Below are positions 16,957-26,370 of a stretch of 64,000 nt of DNA, in pieces (the stretch's first letter is position 1; each line of letters opens with the position of its first letter). The stretch is from 2-02-FULL-55-14 sp964581115 (GTDB taxonomy: Bacteria; Bacteroidota; Ignavibacteria; UBA10030): the NCBI GenBank assembly GCA_964581115.1, contig CAZOMY010000005.1:1-64000 (forward strand). The letters run 5' to 3'. A program made the position numbers and the translations under genes. The notes beneath the pieces are model-generated. The model ran no database searches and had not been told where the DNA came from. It worked only from the letters and a program-made list of their open reading frames with translations.

Positions 16957-18141
16957 TCACGCTCCTCCCGGGAAATACCTCGCATACACCCGGTCGGTGA
17001 ATTCCACCGCCTCCTTCGAGAATGGGTCGATGTTCTGCAGAACGAACAGATCGTCCAGGAAGTGCGATGCGTCCTCCCATGCTGTGAACCGGTTGAGGTC
17101 GTCGAGCGCGGAGTGGAAAGCGGCATCGTCCTTGTGGAAGACTGACCTGATGAATCGCTTCACGTCGGACGGCGAGAAGAGGTCCTGAAGGTCGGGGAGG
17201 TTCGCAGACGGTACGACGTCGGACGGTGCGACCTGCATGTCCTTCTCAGCGGTGAGATCCGGCTCCGACGAAGGCAACGATATATCGTCTGCCGTCTCCA
17301 CCGTCGGTTCTTCCGATGACACCGGCGCCTCGAGGACCGGTTCCAAGCCCTCCGGATCGATCCAGACCTCGCGAAGCACCGCGGCCAGCTCTGCAAGGGT
17401 CATCACCGTCCGGCGATTCTTGTCGCGTTCATGCTCGAGCCGCGCCTTGATCTCGTCGAGGTGCTTATCTTCGAAGAACACAATGGCGGCATTCGTCGGC
17501 AGGGTCGGTTGATCGTCAGACCCGTGCGGACTGGCCTTGCCAAAATCGACGAATGAAATGAGGCTGCGGGTCATGCCGGCCAGCTCATCCGCGCGATGGC
17601 GGCGCACCACCTCACGATCGATGCGCTCGAGGAGCGAGCGGAATTCTTCGTACGTAAGCTCCGCCAGACCCCGGTCCACGCTGTACCGACGGATGAGCTC
17701 GGGAAAATACTGATAGTCGACACACCGTGTCAGCTTCCGCTCCACCTCCGACATCCCCACGCGCCGGCGATCTCCGACGACATAGTTCAGCAGCGTCCAC
17801 TGCGGCCGGCACAGGTAGTTGAACTCGAAATGGACCGCTTCGTCGAGCACCCGTGCGAACTCGTCCTGCGTGAACTCGTAATGTTGCACCAACAGGACGT
17901 CGATCTGCTTCTGGAGACTGATGACCTCCGACAACGAGTACGGGAAGCGCTTCGACCGGTGCTCCGTCACGCGCTCTTCCTCAAGGATTTTTTCCACCTC
18001 CGACCGGCAATACGCCTTGATCGCTGGATGGATCGCCGCGTTCAGCACCTGCCGGAGCGTGATGCTTTCGTCCTCGCCGATCGTCCGCGCGCGAACGGTG
18101 GCCAATATCTGGTCGATCTCTTGCTCGAAGATGTATCCCAC
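16957..18141 (-). CDS. Conserved-looking hypothetical protein (394 aa)
   Basis: Soluble acidic protein without signal peptide or membrane segment. The N-terminal 230 residues are helical and rich in charged residues (EVEKILEEERVTEHRSKRF). The middle, about 270-330, is a low-complexity Ser/Glu/Pro linker, and a C-terminal helical module ends in VYARYFPGGA. I do not recognise a family. The frame is long, clean and has natural codon use, so the gene is likely real. The TPR gene lies 110 bases upstream on the same strand, across a cluster of hairpin repeats. Confidence 0.75.
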   Translation of the reverse strand: MGYIFEQEIDQILATVRARTIGEDESITLRQVLNAAIHPAIKAYCRSEVEKILEEERVTEHRSKRFPYSLSEVISLQKQIDVLLVQHYEFTQDEFARVLDEAVHFEFNYLCRPQWTLLNYVVGDRRRVGMSEVERKLTRCVDYQYFPELIRRYSVDRGLAELTYEEFRSLLERIDREVVRRHRADELAGMTRSLISFVDFGKASPHGSDDQPTLPTNAAIVFFEDKHLDEIKARLEHERDKNRRTVMTLAELAAVLREVWIDPEGLEPVLEAPVSSEEPTVETADDISLPSSEPDLTAEKDMQVAPSDVVPSANLPDLQDLFSPSDVKRFIRSVFHKDDAAFHSALDDLNRFTAWEDASHFLDDLFVLQNIDPFSKEAVEFTDRVYARYFPGGA

Positions 18142-18251
18142 CGCGTTTGTCCTGAGCTTGTCGTCCTTCGGTTTTGCTCAGGACGAGGCCTGAGCTTGCG
18201 GTCCTTCGGATGCGCTCAAGACGATCCTGAGCGTGTCGAAGGGTCGAAGGA
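18142..18251. repeat. Cluster of GAGC-nn-GTCGA mini-hairpins
   Basis: At least three adjacent copies: CCTGAGCTTGTCGTCC, CCTGAGCTTGCGGTCC and CCTGAGCGTGTCGAAGG. Each is followed by a complementary GGAC or TCAGGAC segment. They fill the whole gap between two same-strand genes. Confidence 0.7.
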
Positions 18252-21200
18252 TCAGTTCTTTTCGCCGGTCAACTGGCGGACCCGGTCGATCTCGCGCTGA
18301 GCCGCCGTCTTGAACGATGGGTCGATGCCCGGACGTTGAATGATCTGCCGATACATCGCGATCGCCTGATCGAATCGGGACATCTTCTCGTACGACTGGC
18401 CCGCCATGTAGTACGAAGCGGCCACCCAGTCAACCGGTCCGGTCCGCGACACAAGGTACGGCACCTTCAGGAATTCCAGGATCGCCTGCTGGTGATCCCC
18501 TTTGGCATGATAGGCTTCGCCGATGTAGTACCGCAGTTCCGCCTCAAGATCGGCCCCGGCCGTCTGCATCAGGCTCTGGAGATGCGTCACGGACTGGTCA
18601 TAGTAGCCGAGTTTCTGATACATCACGCCAATGTCGATACGCTTGTTCATCAACTCGGGGTCGTCGGGGTAGGCATTGATGTAGCGGCGTGTCAATTGGA
18701 GGGCGGCGTCGTACAGACCCTGCTCTTTGTACGTGAGGATGAGGTTGTTCATCGCGAACTGAACCAGGTCGGCCGCACTGCTCGGGTCCTCCATGACCGT
18801 CTTGAACAGGCTCGAAGCACGATCCCATTGCTCGAGGGTGTAGAGAGCGTTGCCCAGACTCAGGCGTACTCTCGGCGCCAGCGGATGCGCGGGATAGCGC
18901 TGAAGGACGCTGTCATACACCTCCGCCGCGCGCGGAACTTCCTGGTCGAGCTCGTACGTCCGGCCCAGCCAGAACCACGCTTCGGCCGCCGTCGGCGTCG
19001 CCGGATACTGACGGACCACCAATTCAAATCGCTCCCGGGCCGCGGAGGTCCGTTCCTTCCTGAGCAGATGCTTGCCCCGTTCAAACTCGAACACCGCCAC
19101 ATCAGCCGCGGCCCTCGGATACTTCTTGACGAATAGTCCGATACGGCGGTCGGCTTCCTTCAGATTGTCGAGACGCAGGTAGGACGTGATCGTCTGCGAC
19201 TCGAGGCGCTGGCGGAGCGAGTCGCTCACGGTTTTCGAAAGGAGATTGCTGTACCGCGTGATGGCTTCAGCATACTGCTCGTTTCGGAACAGCAGGTCGG
19301 CGCTCTCCAGTGCAACGGCGTTCACGTCGCCTCCGGCCGCAGCGGAGATCCGGGCTGCTTCTTGCATGTAGGCCGACGCGCGAGGCAGATCGTTGCGCGC
19401 CTCGGCAAGCGTCGCAAGCGCTGAGTACGATGCCAGCAGGACCGTCGGATCGGTCTCGCGCGAGACGACCTCGCCATACCAGCGTGCCGCCTCATCGTTA
19501 CGGCCGATGCGTTGGCTGGCCACCGCCATCCGGAACGCCGACGAGGCGGGCATCTGCCGCACCACGAGGGGATCCTCTTCGATGCGGCGACGGATGGCCG
19601 CATACGCGTCGGCAGCTTCCGCCCACGAGCCCGATATGAAGGCAGCGTCGGCCACAAGCAGTCCGACGACAAGAGGATCGACCGCATACGGAGCCGCGTG
19701 ACGCACCCGGTCGGTCCAGCGCTCGACGGCGGCGCGGTCGCCTTTCTCGGCCAGAAGCCGCGCAGCACGCATGGCCGCCGAGACGCCGCGGGGATGCGCG
19801 AGGTCTCGCTCGGCGATGCCGAGAAGGAGCGCCAGGGCCGAGTCGAGTTCACCCCGAACTTCGAGTTGCACCGCGATCTGGTATGTGGCTTCGACGGCGC
19901 GGGCACGGTCCCCACCCGTTGAGACGGACGCCGTCCACCAGGTCATGGCCGCGTCGATCGCCTTCAGTTCGAGTGCACGCCCGGCAAGGCTCATGAGCAT
20001 CCGGTCGCGCTGGCGATGCGTTGCGAACGAGGAATCGACCTGCGCGGCCAACGCACGTAGCTCGGCAGCCGTCGACGCGCGCGCGCTTTTGATCTCGACG
20101 AGGTGTACAGCGCCTTCCGCAGCCAAAGGATGGTCCGGATGCCGGCGGAGAAGCGAATCGAACAAGGCCGCCGCAGTGTTCGTCCACTGGTTGCGAACGG
20201 CGCGCGACGCTCCGGGACGTTCGGCCTCAGCCGCCGCTGCAGCTGCTGCTTTATACCAGGCCGTCGGGCGTAACGACGCTTCGAGGCCTTCGCTCAAGGC
20301 CCGTCGAAACTGAGTCTGGGCCAGCTCGTAGTTCTTGAGCTGAGAGTACGAGATCTCGGCCAGACGAAAAGCGAGCGAAGACCGTTGCTGCTCTCCGATC
20401 ACGTCGCCCAGCAGGAGCGCAAGTTGTTCCGTACCGGCATCGCGGTCGCGCATCTCGAAGAGCGTCAGGATGTGAAGGTCGGCCGCCACGGCTGGCGCCA
20501 ACGGGCTCGCAGGAAACCGCGACGCGAACTGCTCGAACCGGCGTTTGGCTTCCGCAAGATCTCCGCGTACGCGGGCACAGCGAGCCGCTCCATAAGCTGC
20601 CGCATCGGCGATCGAGGACGCAATCGGATCGGAGGACAAGCGTTCATAGATCGGTTCGGCCCCGAAAGGGTCGCCAAGGCCCGATTCCATCGCCTGGGCC
20701 GCCCACAGCCAGAGCGTCGGCGTGGCAGGGTCTGAGGGAAAGCGCTGTGCGAAGAGCGTCGCGCGCCGGACCACGTCATTCCACCGCAATTTCCACCGGG
20801 CCGCTTTCACGCCGGCGATCTGATGTGCCGCCCGTTCGGCGGACATCGAGGTGTCGTCGACAGCTCGTTCGTACCACTCCGCGGCCGTGACCGTATCGCC
20901 GGCCAGTTCGGCCAGCCGTCCGGCTTCGAAGGCCGCCACGCTCCTTCGCGGTCCGTTCAGTCGGGATGCCGCCTCGAACGCCCGTCGCGCACCTGTCGCG
21001 TCCCGCCGAAGCGCCAAGGAGCGCCCGATCCGGATGAAGGCGTGTTGTCGGACCTCCGAAGATGCGCGAACTGTATCTTCGGCTACCGACCGCCATGCGG
21101 CGGCGGCATCGGCATGGTCGCCCGTCGATTCTTTGAGTTCGGCCAGCTGGAAGAGCGCTTCGGGCAACACTGACACGGAACGATAGTTTTTCAGGATATC

Positions 21201-21902
21201 CTGGAGCGCGTCGTGAGCGGCACGAGGACGCCGCAGAGCGATCGCAATGCGGGCATTCATCAATTGCGCCTCGGCCCGGGCGTTGGAGTCGTTGCTCCCT
21301 TCCAGCACCTTGCGCGTCTCCTGCGAGGCTGCGTCGTACTGCCCGGCCTCGATCAAGTACGATGCAAGCCGAAGGCGCGCCTTCACCACGTCGCTCGTCC
21401 CATATTCTTGCGTGAGGACCCTCAAGACGCGTATCGCATTCGCGCGGTCGCCAAGGGTTCCTAAGAGGACGGCCGCTTTCTCGAGCGCTCCGGGGGCTTG
21501 TGTTGATCGTGGATGAAAGGTCCGGACCCGTTCGTAGGCCACAGCGGCTTCGGCAAGCTCGCCCGAAGCCTCCTGAGATTCGGCGATCCGGAGCCAGGCT
21601 TCGGGAGCTTTGGGATTCTCAGGATACGAGAGGGCGAAGTTCTGGAACGTCAATCGAGCATCGTCGAGACGTCCCAGCTTTGCCTGGGTCAGCCCAAGGT
21701 AGTATCGGGCTTCCACCGCCTGCTGCGAGGAACCGTAGAAAGCGATGAACTGACGGAATTGTTCGAGGGCGAGATCGTAGAATTGATCATGGTAGAGATT
21801 GAGCGCCAGCTTGAAATCGGCGTTCTCCTTGGAATCCTGCGCCGAGACCATCAGCGCCGGCAGGATCAAGCACGGGAGGAGTATGAGAAAGCGTCTCACC
21901 AT
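18252..21902 (-). CDS. Large periplasmic tetratricopeptide-repeat protein
   Basis: Protein of 1216 residues with an N-terminal signal peptide (MVRRFLILLPCLILPALMVSA). Nearly the whole mature chain is TPR-type helical repeats of the YbgF/BamD/Tol-Pal-associated style (phrases such as ALEQFRQFIAFYGSSQQAVEARY and PENPKAPEAWLRIAE). The spacing suggests 20 or more repeats. It is probably an envelope scaffold; no enzymatic motif is seen. Start 21902 gives the signal peptide; an in-frame ATG at 21974 overlaps the preceding gene. It follows the DUF4249 gene by 68 bases. Confidence 0.8.
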   Translation of the reverse strand: MVRRFLILLPCLILPALMVSAQDSKENADFKLALNLYHDQFYDLALEQFRQFIAFYGSSQQAVEARYYLGLTQAKLGRLDDARLTFQNFALSYPENPKAPEAWLRIAESQEASGELAEAAVAYERVRTFHPRSTQAPGALEKAAVLLGTLGDRANAIRVLRVLTQEYGTSDVVKARLRLASYLIEAGQYDAASQETRKVLEGSNDSNARAEAQLMNARIAIALRRPRAAHDALQDILKNYRSVSVLPEALFQLAELKESTGDHADAAAAWRSVAEDTVRASSEVRQHAFIRIGRSLALRRDATGARRAFEAASRLNGPRRSVAAFEAGRLAELAGDTVTAAEWYERAVDDTSMSAERAAHQIAGVKAARWKLRWNDVVRRATLFAQRFPSDPATPTLWLWAAQAMESGLGDPFGAEPIYERLSSDPIASSIADAAAYGAARCARVRGDLAEAKRRFEQFASRFPASPLAPAVAADLHILTLFEMRDRDAGTEQLALLLGDVIGEQQRSSLAFRLAEISYSQLKNYELAQTQFRRALSEGLEASLRPTAWYKAAAAAAAEAERPGASRAVRNQWTNTAAALFDSLLRRHPDHPLAAEGAVHLVEIKSARASTAAELRALAAQVDSSFATHRQRDRMLMSLAGRALELKAIDAAMTWWTASVSTGGDRARAVEATYQIAVQLEVRGELDSALALLLGIAERDLAHPRGVSAAMRAARLLAEKGDRAAVERWTDRVRHAAPYAVDPLVVGLLVADAAFISGSWAEAADAYAAIRRRIEEDPLVVRQMPASSAFRMAVASQRIGRNDEAARWYGEVVSRETDPTVLLASYSALATLAEARNDLPRASAYMQEAARISAAAGGDVNAVALESADLLFRNEQYAEAITRYSNLLSKTVSDSLRQRLESQTITSYLRLDNLKEADRRIGLFVKKYPRAAADVAVFEFERGKHLLRKERTSAARERFELVVRQYPATPTAAEAWFWLGRTYELDQEVPRAAEVYDSVLQRYPAHPLAPRVRLSLGNALYTLEQWDRASSLFKTVMEDPSSAADLVQFAMNNLILTYKEQGLYDAALQLTRRYINAYPDDPELMNKRIDIGVMYQKLGYYDQSVTHLQSLMQTAGADLEAELRYYIGEAYHAKGDHQQAILEFLKVPYLVSRTGPVDWVAASYYMAGQSYEKMSRFDQAIAMYRQIIQRPGIDPSFKTAAQREIDRVRQLTGEKN

Positions 21903-21970
21903 TAACAAAGTACGATAGTGTTGAGGCGATTTCAACGAGCCGCAGGGCGGCTGTGGCATCCGTCCTTGTC

Positions 21971-22945
21971 TCACAGGCCCAGGTTGCTGGGAAGGGGTAC
22001 GGTCACTGTGTCGGTGCTTATCGCAGAGAAGAGACCGAGACCATTCTCGATATTGCTTACGTCGGGTTCATCCGTGCGGATCGTGAACGGATCGCTGAAG
22101 CCATTGGCCAGTTTGACATACCGATAGAACGCCTCATCGGTCTGATAGAGCACCGCCCTGGCACGGATGAATTCCAAGGCTCCGGGAAGCTTGTAGTACT
22201 TCCTCATCATTTGTATGATCCGGAAGTACGGACCGGCGTAGAAGGTCTCGGCCTCGGTCAACTTCGTGGTGGACGCTGTGATGCGTCGGTGCAGGTCAGG
22301 GTACGTGCCGAGATACGATTCCAGCGAATCATCGCGGAGGAGCGTTCGTGGGATCTCGATCGTCCGATACTCCCAGCCTCCGGGAACTGCCGCCCGGTAA
22401 TCGACGAGCAACCGGATGACGAAGGCGTACGCCTCGGGAGCAAGGATCGCTCGGAAGTAGATCGTCTGCGATCGCGGGTAGTTCTGAGGCGTAACAAGCA
22501 CCTGATCGTCGACGGTGAACACGTAGGTCGGAGCTGGTATGACGACCGTTGCCGCAGCATTTCCGATCGGCGAGGTCACCTCAAGTGCATACGAGGCACC
22601 ACGTTGGGGCCTGAATCCTGCCGCCATGAATCCCGGTATCGGCGTCGAATACCGGGTGGTGTCCCACCGAGGGATCCACGCTGGCTGGAACGTGACCGTC
22701 CCCGCTCCTCCCCCAACGATCGAGACCGTCGAGCCCAATACTGGCGGGTCCGTCGCTCGGTTCGACGGATCGTGTTCCGGAGGGTCGTACGTCGAGGCCA
22801 CGCGCACGTACTGCGTGTCGCGGGCCGGGTCGAGCACACCATAAATGACCAATCGTGGCTCGAAACCTTGGACCGGCTGGAACGAATCGTCGCATCCCAC
22901 CCCCAGCACCAGCAATGCGACTGCGGCGGGCCGTGTCAGTGCCAT
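21971..22945 (-). CDS. DUF4249-type outer-membrane lipoprotein
   Basis: Lipoprotein of 324 residues with signal MALTRPAAVALLVLGVGC. The mature region opens with the beta-rich pattern LVIYGVLDPARDTQYVRVA typical of DUF4249 proteins, which in Bacteroidota sit next to TonB-dependent receptors. The start ATG overlaps the receptor gene's end by 10 bases, with GGAG just upstream, so the two are coupled. Inferred role: a surface accessory of the receptor in uptake of an unknown ligand. Confidence 0.78.
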   Translation of the reverse strand: MALTRPAAVALLVLGVGCDDSFQPVQGFEPRLVIYGVLDPARDTQYVRVASTYDPPEHDPSNRATDPPVLGSTVSIVGGGAGTVTFQPAWIPRWDTTRYSTPIPGFMAAGFRPQRGASYALEVTSPIGNAAATVVIPAPTYVFTVDDQVLVTPQNYPRSQTIYFRAILAPEAYAFVIRLLVDYRAAVPGGWEYRTIEIPRTLLRDDSLESYLGTYPDLHRRITASTTKLTEAETFYAGPYFRIIQMMRKYYKLPGALEFIRARAVLYQTDEAFYRYVKLANGFSDPFTIRTDEPDVSNIENGLGLFSAISTDTVTVPLPSNLGL

Positions 22946-25179
22946 GTCAACTCCACGGTGGCGGCGGGATACAGCCGCAGCATGTCGATCCGTTCCCCGG
23001 TGCGGCGATCGATGTAGAAGAGGTTGCGGCGATCGTAGAGGTTCAGCATGTGGAGGCCTGCCTCGCCGCCGATGCGGCCAAGCGAGAATCGGTATGAGAT
23101 GCCCACGTCCAGTCGATGATACGCCGGCAGGCGGAGGGCGTTCTTGGAGCCCAGCATGACGTACGAAGGACCGGTCTCCCCAAGAAAGCCCTGTCGGATC
23201 GCGTCGGTGAAGCGGAGCCGGTCGTAGAAGCCGACCGTCGGTGTGTATGGAAATCCGGTGCCGAATTCCCACCGTACCGTAAGGTCGAGGCCATCGACGA
23301 TCGCCAGGATCCCGAGCGCCTTGAGCGTATGGCGCCGGTCGTAACGCGGCGCGTACGTGAGACCGTCTTGTTGCAGCGTGACCCGGGCGAACGAGTAGGC
23401 CAGGTAAACGTCCAGCGGGGCGTCTCCATAACGCACCATTGCTTCAGCTCCGTAGGCCGACCCTCGCCCGGTTACGTAGTCGGGATCGGTGTCATCGATC
23501 TTGTCGCGGTTGAACGCGACGAGCGAATGATACTGCTTGTGATAGACCTGGACCTCGGTCCCCACTTCGGCCGTAACGTTCCCCTGCATCGATAGAATCA
23601 CGTGGTCCGCCTTCTGACTCGGAAGATCGTCGGGGATCACGGTCCAGGCCTCAAACACCGAAATGAGGTCGTCCTCGTTGCCGAGCGTGATAACATTCTG
23701 GGTGTGCCGTCCGAACGATGCTTTGACTCGCCAGTGCTCGAACACGGAGGTGCTCAGATGGATGCGCGGTTGGAACAGGTCGAGCCCGCCCGAACCGGTG
23801 CTCAGCCCGCCCGCATCGATGTGCACGCCCGCGTCGACCTTCAACGCCCCCAAACCCGTCTGAAGCCGCACCCATCCCGACAGTTCTGGCGACGTACCTC
23901 GGACCTCGCGCTCCGCCCCCGCCGGGTTCACAAGCCGGTATTCTGTCGACGGGATCGCAAAATCAAAGCCCGCCAGGTACATCGATCCGCCGTCGGTGTA
24001 GATGGTCGCATCGGCCCGGAGCGCGAACTCGCGGACGGCGGTCGACGCGTCGGAGATCGGCGCGTGCTCCGTCACCGGCCGGCGCGAAGCCGAGGCCGAC
24101 GTGTACGACAGAAGCGTGTTGACGTAGAGACGATCGCCAAAGAGCGTCGTCGCACGAACGCCGAACAGGCTGTTGCGCCATGCGTATTCCGGCAATGCAG
24201 ACTCGGACGAGGGGAGCCGGTCTCCTGTCTGGAACGTCAGGAAACTGAATCGCGCGGCCGTTCCCGGCAGTTCCGTCGTGAGCTTGGCAAACACATCGTA
24301 GAACGATATCGGCGCTTCGGTGCGCAGCATACGCGTGAACGCGGCGGAGCTCAACGACGTGCGCGCGTTGACGATCATGCGCGTGCGTTCCGACAACGGG
24401 CCGTCAGCTTCGATCTTGGCGGAGAGCTGGTTCGCAGCGACCGTGACCGAAGGCGACGTCTGACGGCCGTCGCGCGTCGCAAGCGACACGACGGACGAAA
24501 GGCGGCCGCCGTACCCGGCGGGGAAGGCCCCGGTGTACACCTCCGTGGCATTGACGATGTCGGAATCGAAGATGCTGAACACGCCGAAAGCGTGGTAGGG
24601 ACTGTAGACTCGGATACCGTCGAGCAAGATCAGGTTCTGGTCGGATGCGCCGCCGCGGACGTAGAACTGCGAACTGACGTCGCTCGACGATACGACCCCC
24701 GGCAGGATCTGGACGCTGCGCAACACGTCTGACTGCACTGTGACCGGAACGATCTTCAGGTCGCGCGTGTCTATGACGTGAATAGAGGTTGTCAGTTCCT
24801 TCAAACCACGGTGGGCCTCCTCACTGACGACCACCTCTTCCATCTGCACCGCCTCCGGCACCAGGCGGATGTCGAGCACCAAGGGCACGCCCGGCCTCAT
24901 CGTCACCATGCGGACCTGGCGCAGGAATCCGACCGCGCCAGCTGAGACCTGATAATCCCCCGGCGGAATGTTGGCGATCAGAAAGAATCCGTTCAGGTTG
25001 GTGGCAGCGCCCTTGCTCGTGCCCAACACAACGATGCTGGCAAAGGGGACTCGTTCTCCCGTGGTGCTGTCAGTCACCGTGCCTCGAATGTCCGACGCTT
25101 GACCCCTGAGGGGCACGCTCATAGCGACTGCAAGGCAGGCACAGCAAAGCGCGAAACGGAGCGACTGAGCGAATTCCAT
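22936..25179 (-). CDS. TonB-dependent receptor with carboxypeptidase-regulatory domain
   Basis: Outer-membrane receptor of 747 residues. After a signal peptide (cleavage near LRGQA), residues about 30-110 form a CarboxypepD_reg-like beta sandwich (GTVTDSTTGERVPFASI). Next comes a plug domain with QILPGVVSSSDVSSQFYVRGG and LLDGIRVYSPYHA, then a beta barrel with a terminal aromatic strand. This organisation is typical of Bacteroidota TonB transporters. Paired with the DUF4249 lipoprotein rather than a SusD, so glycan uptake is not indicated. The ligand is unknown. Confidence 0.9.
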   Translation of the reverse strand: MEFAQSLRFALCCACLAVAMSVPLRGQASDIRGTVTDSTTGERVPFASIVVLGTSKGAATNLNGFFLIANIPPGDYQVSAGAVGFLRQVRMVTMRPGVPLVLDIRLVPEAVQMEEVVVSEEAHRGLKELTTSIHVIDTRDLKIVPVTVQSDVLRSVQILPGVVSSSDVSSQFYVRGGASDQNLILLDGIRVYSPYHAFGVFSIFDSDIVNATEVYTGAFPAGYGGRLSSVVSLATRDGRQTSPSVTVAANQLSAKIEADGPLSERTRMIVNARTSLSSAAFTRMLRTEAPISFYDVFAKLTTELPGTAARFSFLTFQTGDRLPSSESALPEYAWRNSLFGVRATTLFGDRLYVNTLLSYTSASASRRPVTEHAPISDASTAVREFALRADATIYTDGGSMYLAGFDFAIPSTEYRLVNPAGAEREVRGTSPELSGWVRLQTGLGALKVDAGVHIDAGGLSTGSGGLDLFQPRIHLSTSVFEHWRVKASFGRHTQNVITLGNEDDLISVFEAWTVIPDDLPSQKADHVILSMQGNVTAEVGTEVQVYHKQYHSLVAFNRDKIDDTDPDYVTGRGSAYGAEAMVRYGDAPLDVYLAYSFARVTLQQDGLTYAPRYDRRHTLKALGILAIVDGLDLTVRWEFGTGFPYTPTVGFYDRLRFTDAIRQGFLGETGPSYVMLGSKNALRLPAYHRLDVGISYRFSLGRIGGEAGLHMLNLYDRRNLFYIDRRTGERIDMLRLYPAATVELTWH

Positions 25180-25285
25180 AAGTTATTCAATATCAATAGC
25201 TTTGATCCCAATAACAAGGCACCGCCCGTTGAGCGATCAGCGACCCGGTTTTGCCATTGAATCCCGTTCTTTGAAAGTTGACGTT
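25180..25285. promoter_or_regulatory. Divergent intergenic region
   Basis: AT-rich relative to its surroundings and lies between divergent genes. TAGCTTTG at 25197-25204 on the plus strand matches the Bacteroidota minus-7 box TAnnTTTG, but no clear minus-33 TTG is placed correctly, so it is weak. Confidence 0.3.
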
Positions 25286-26151
25286 ATGATACGCACCCAC
25301 TTCCTTCTTGCCCTGCTCGCCGCATTGCTCATCGACTCAAACGAGCGGTCGCAGACCTTCCGGCCGTGGACGATCGGCCATCCGTTCCCGACAAGCAAAG
25401 CGCTGACGGCTGTCGTCATTCTAAGCAGCGGCCGTGTCTTGTTATTCGGCGAAGGTGGAACCACCGTTCGATCTGATGACGGCGGCCCCAGTTGGACGCC
25501 GGCCTTGATGCCATTGATAGAGCCGGTGTATCCGGCGACGATCGTCATGGCATTGCGGTCGATCGCCTTTGACGCCGACGGAGAAGGATATCCTGTCGGC
25601 GACGAGGGGGCGTGTTATCGTACGCCCGACGATGGCGCGTCGTGGTCCCGGCATTTGATCGGAACCAATCTGAGTCTGCGGGCCATCGTAAAGGCTCACG
25701 ACGACTATTGGAACGCAGCAGGGGATGCCGGCACGATCCTCGAATCGACACTGGTTCCAACGCATGTCGCAGGTGACATCGAGCCGAACCTCCTCCCGAC
25801 CTCACTTCTTTTGCTCTCCGCCCCCCTAACCCGTTCAATCCGGCAACCGTGATCGAGTATCGAGTATTGGGGAATGGAGATACGGTGGAACTGCGCACGT
25901 TCGACCTCCTCGGTCGCGAAGTGGCGGTCCTGTTGAACGAGGAGATGCCGGCGGGATCGTACAGGATCACTTGGCTGGCGAGCAGCCTCCCGAGCGTCGC
26001 CTACTATACCAGTTTAACGGCCTTCCAAGGAGGTTCCACGCTTCCTATGGCTCTGATACGATTGGGTTCCCATCCGCTGACTTGGAGGATTTTTCGCAAT
26101 TCTACGAATACGAAAACTCGGGCTCTCATTTCACAGACCTGCGAAAACTGA
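25286..26151 (+). pseudogene. Decayed secreted YCF48-like protein with T9SS sorting domain
   Basis: The first frame (25286-25852) has a signal-like N terminus and two photosystem-stability-factor-like (YCF48/BNR) units: GEGGTTVRSDDGGPSW and GDEGACYRTPDDGASWSR. Intact relatives usually carry more repeats, so an internal deletion is likely. Near 25820-25850 the sequence continues in another frame as PPNPFNPATVIEYRV and FDLLGREVAVLLNEE, a sorting domain that degrades again near the end. At least one frameshift separates the parts. A hairpin at 26143-26181 may be the old terminator. The original protein was probably secreted. Confidence 0.72.
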
Positions 26152-26370
26152 GCAATCAGCTTTGTGCTGACCCCAGTTTTCTGTGCAAATATTGCTGATT
26201 AGTGTTGAATTTCTCTACAATTCGGGGGCATAGGGCTTGTAGAATCCTTCCCATCTCCTCATTACTGATGCGGAGAACCCATTCTACGGGCGGAGCGACT
26301 CATGGGTAGTCACGTGAGAAAGGCCCGTCCGAAGAATCCACCACCACACACAGATTCCTCTGGAGGAATC

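Noticed and set aside
22936..25179. Polysaccharide utilisation locus
   Set aside because: The receptor is partnered by a DUF4249 lipoprotein, not SusD, and no glycoside hydrolases are nearby.
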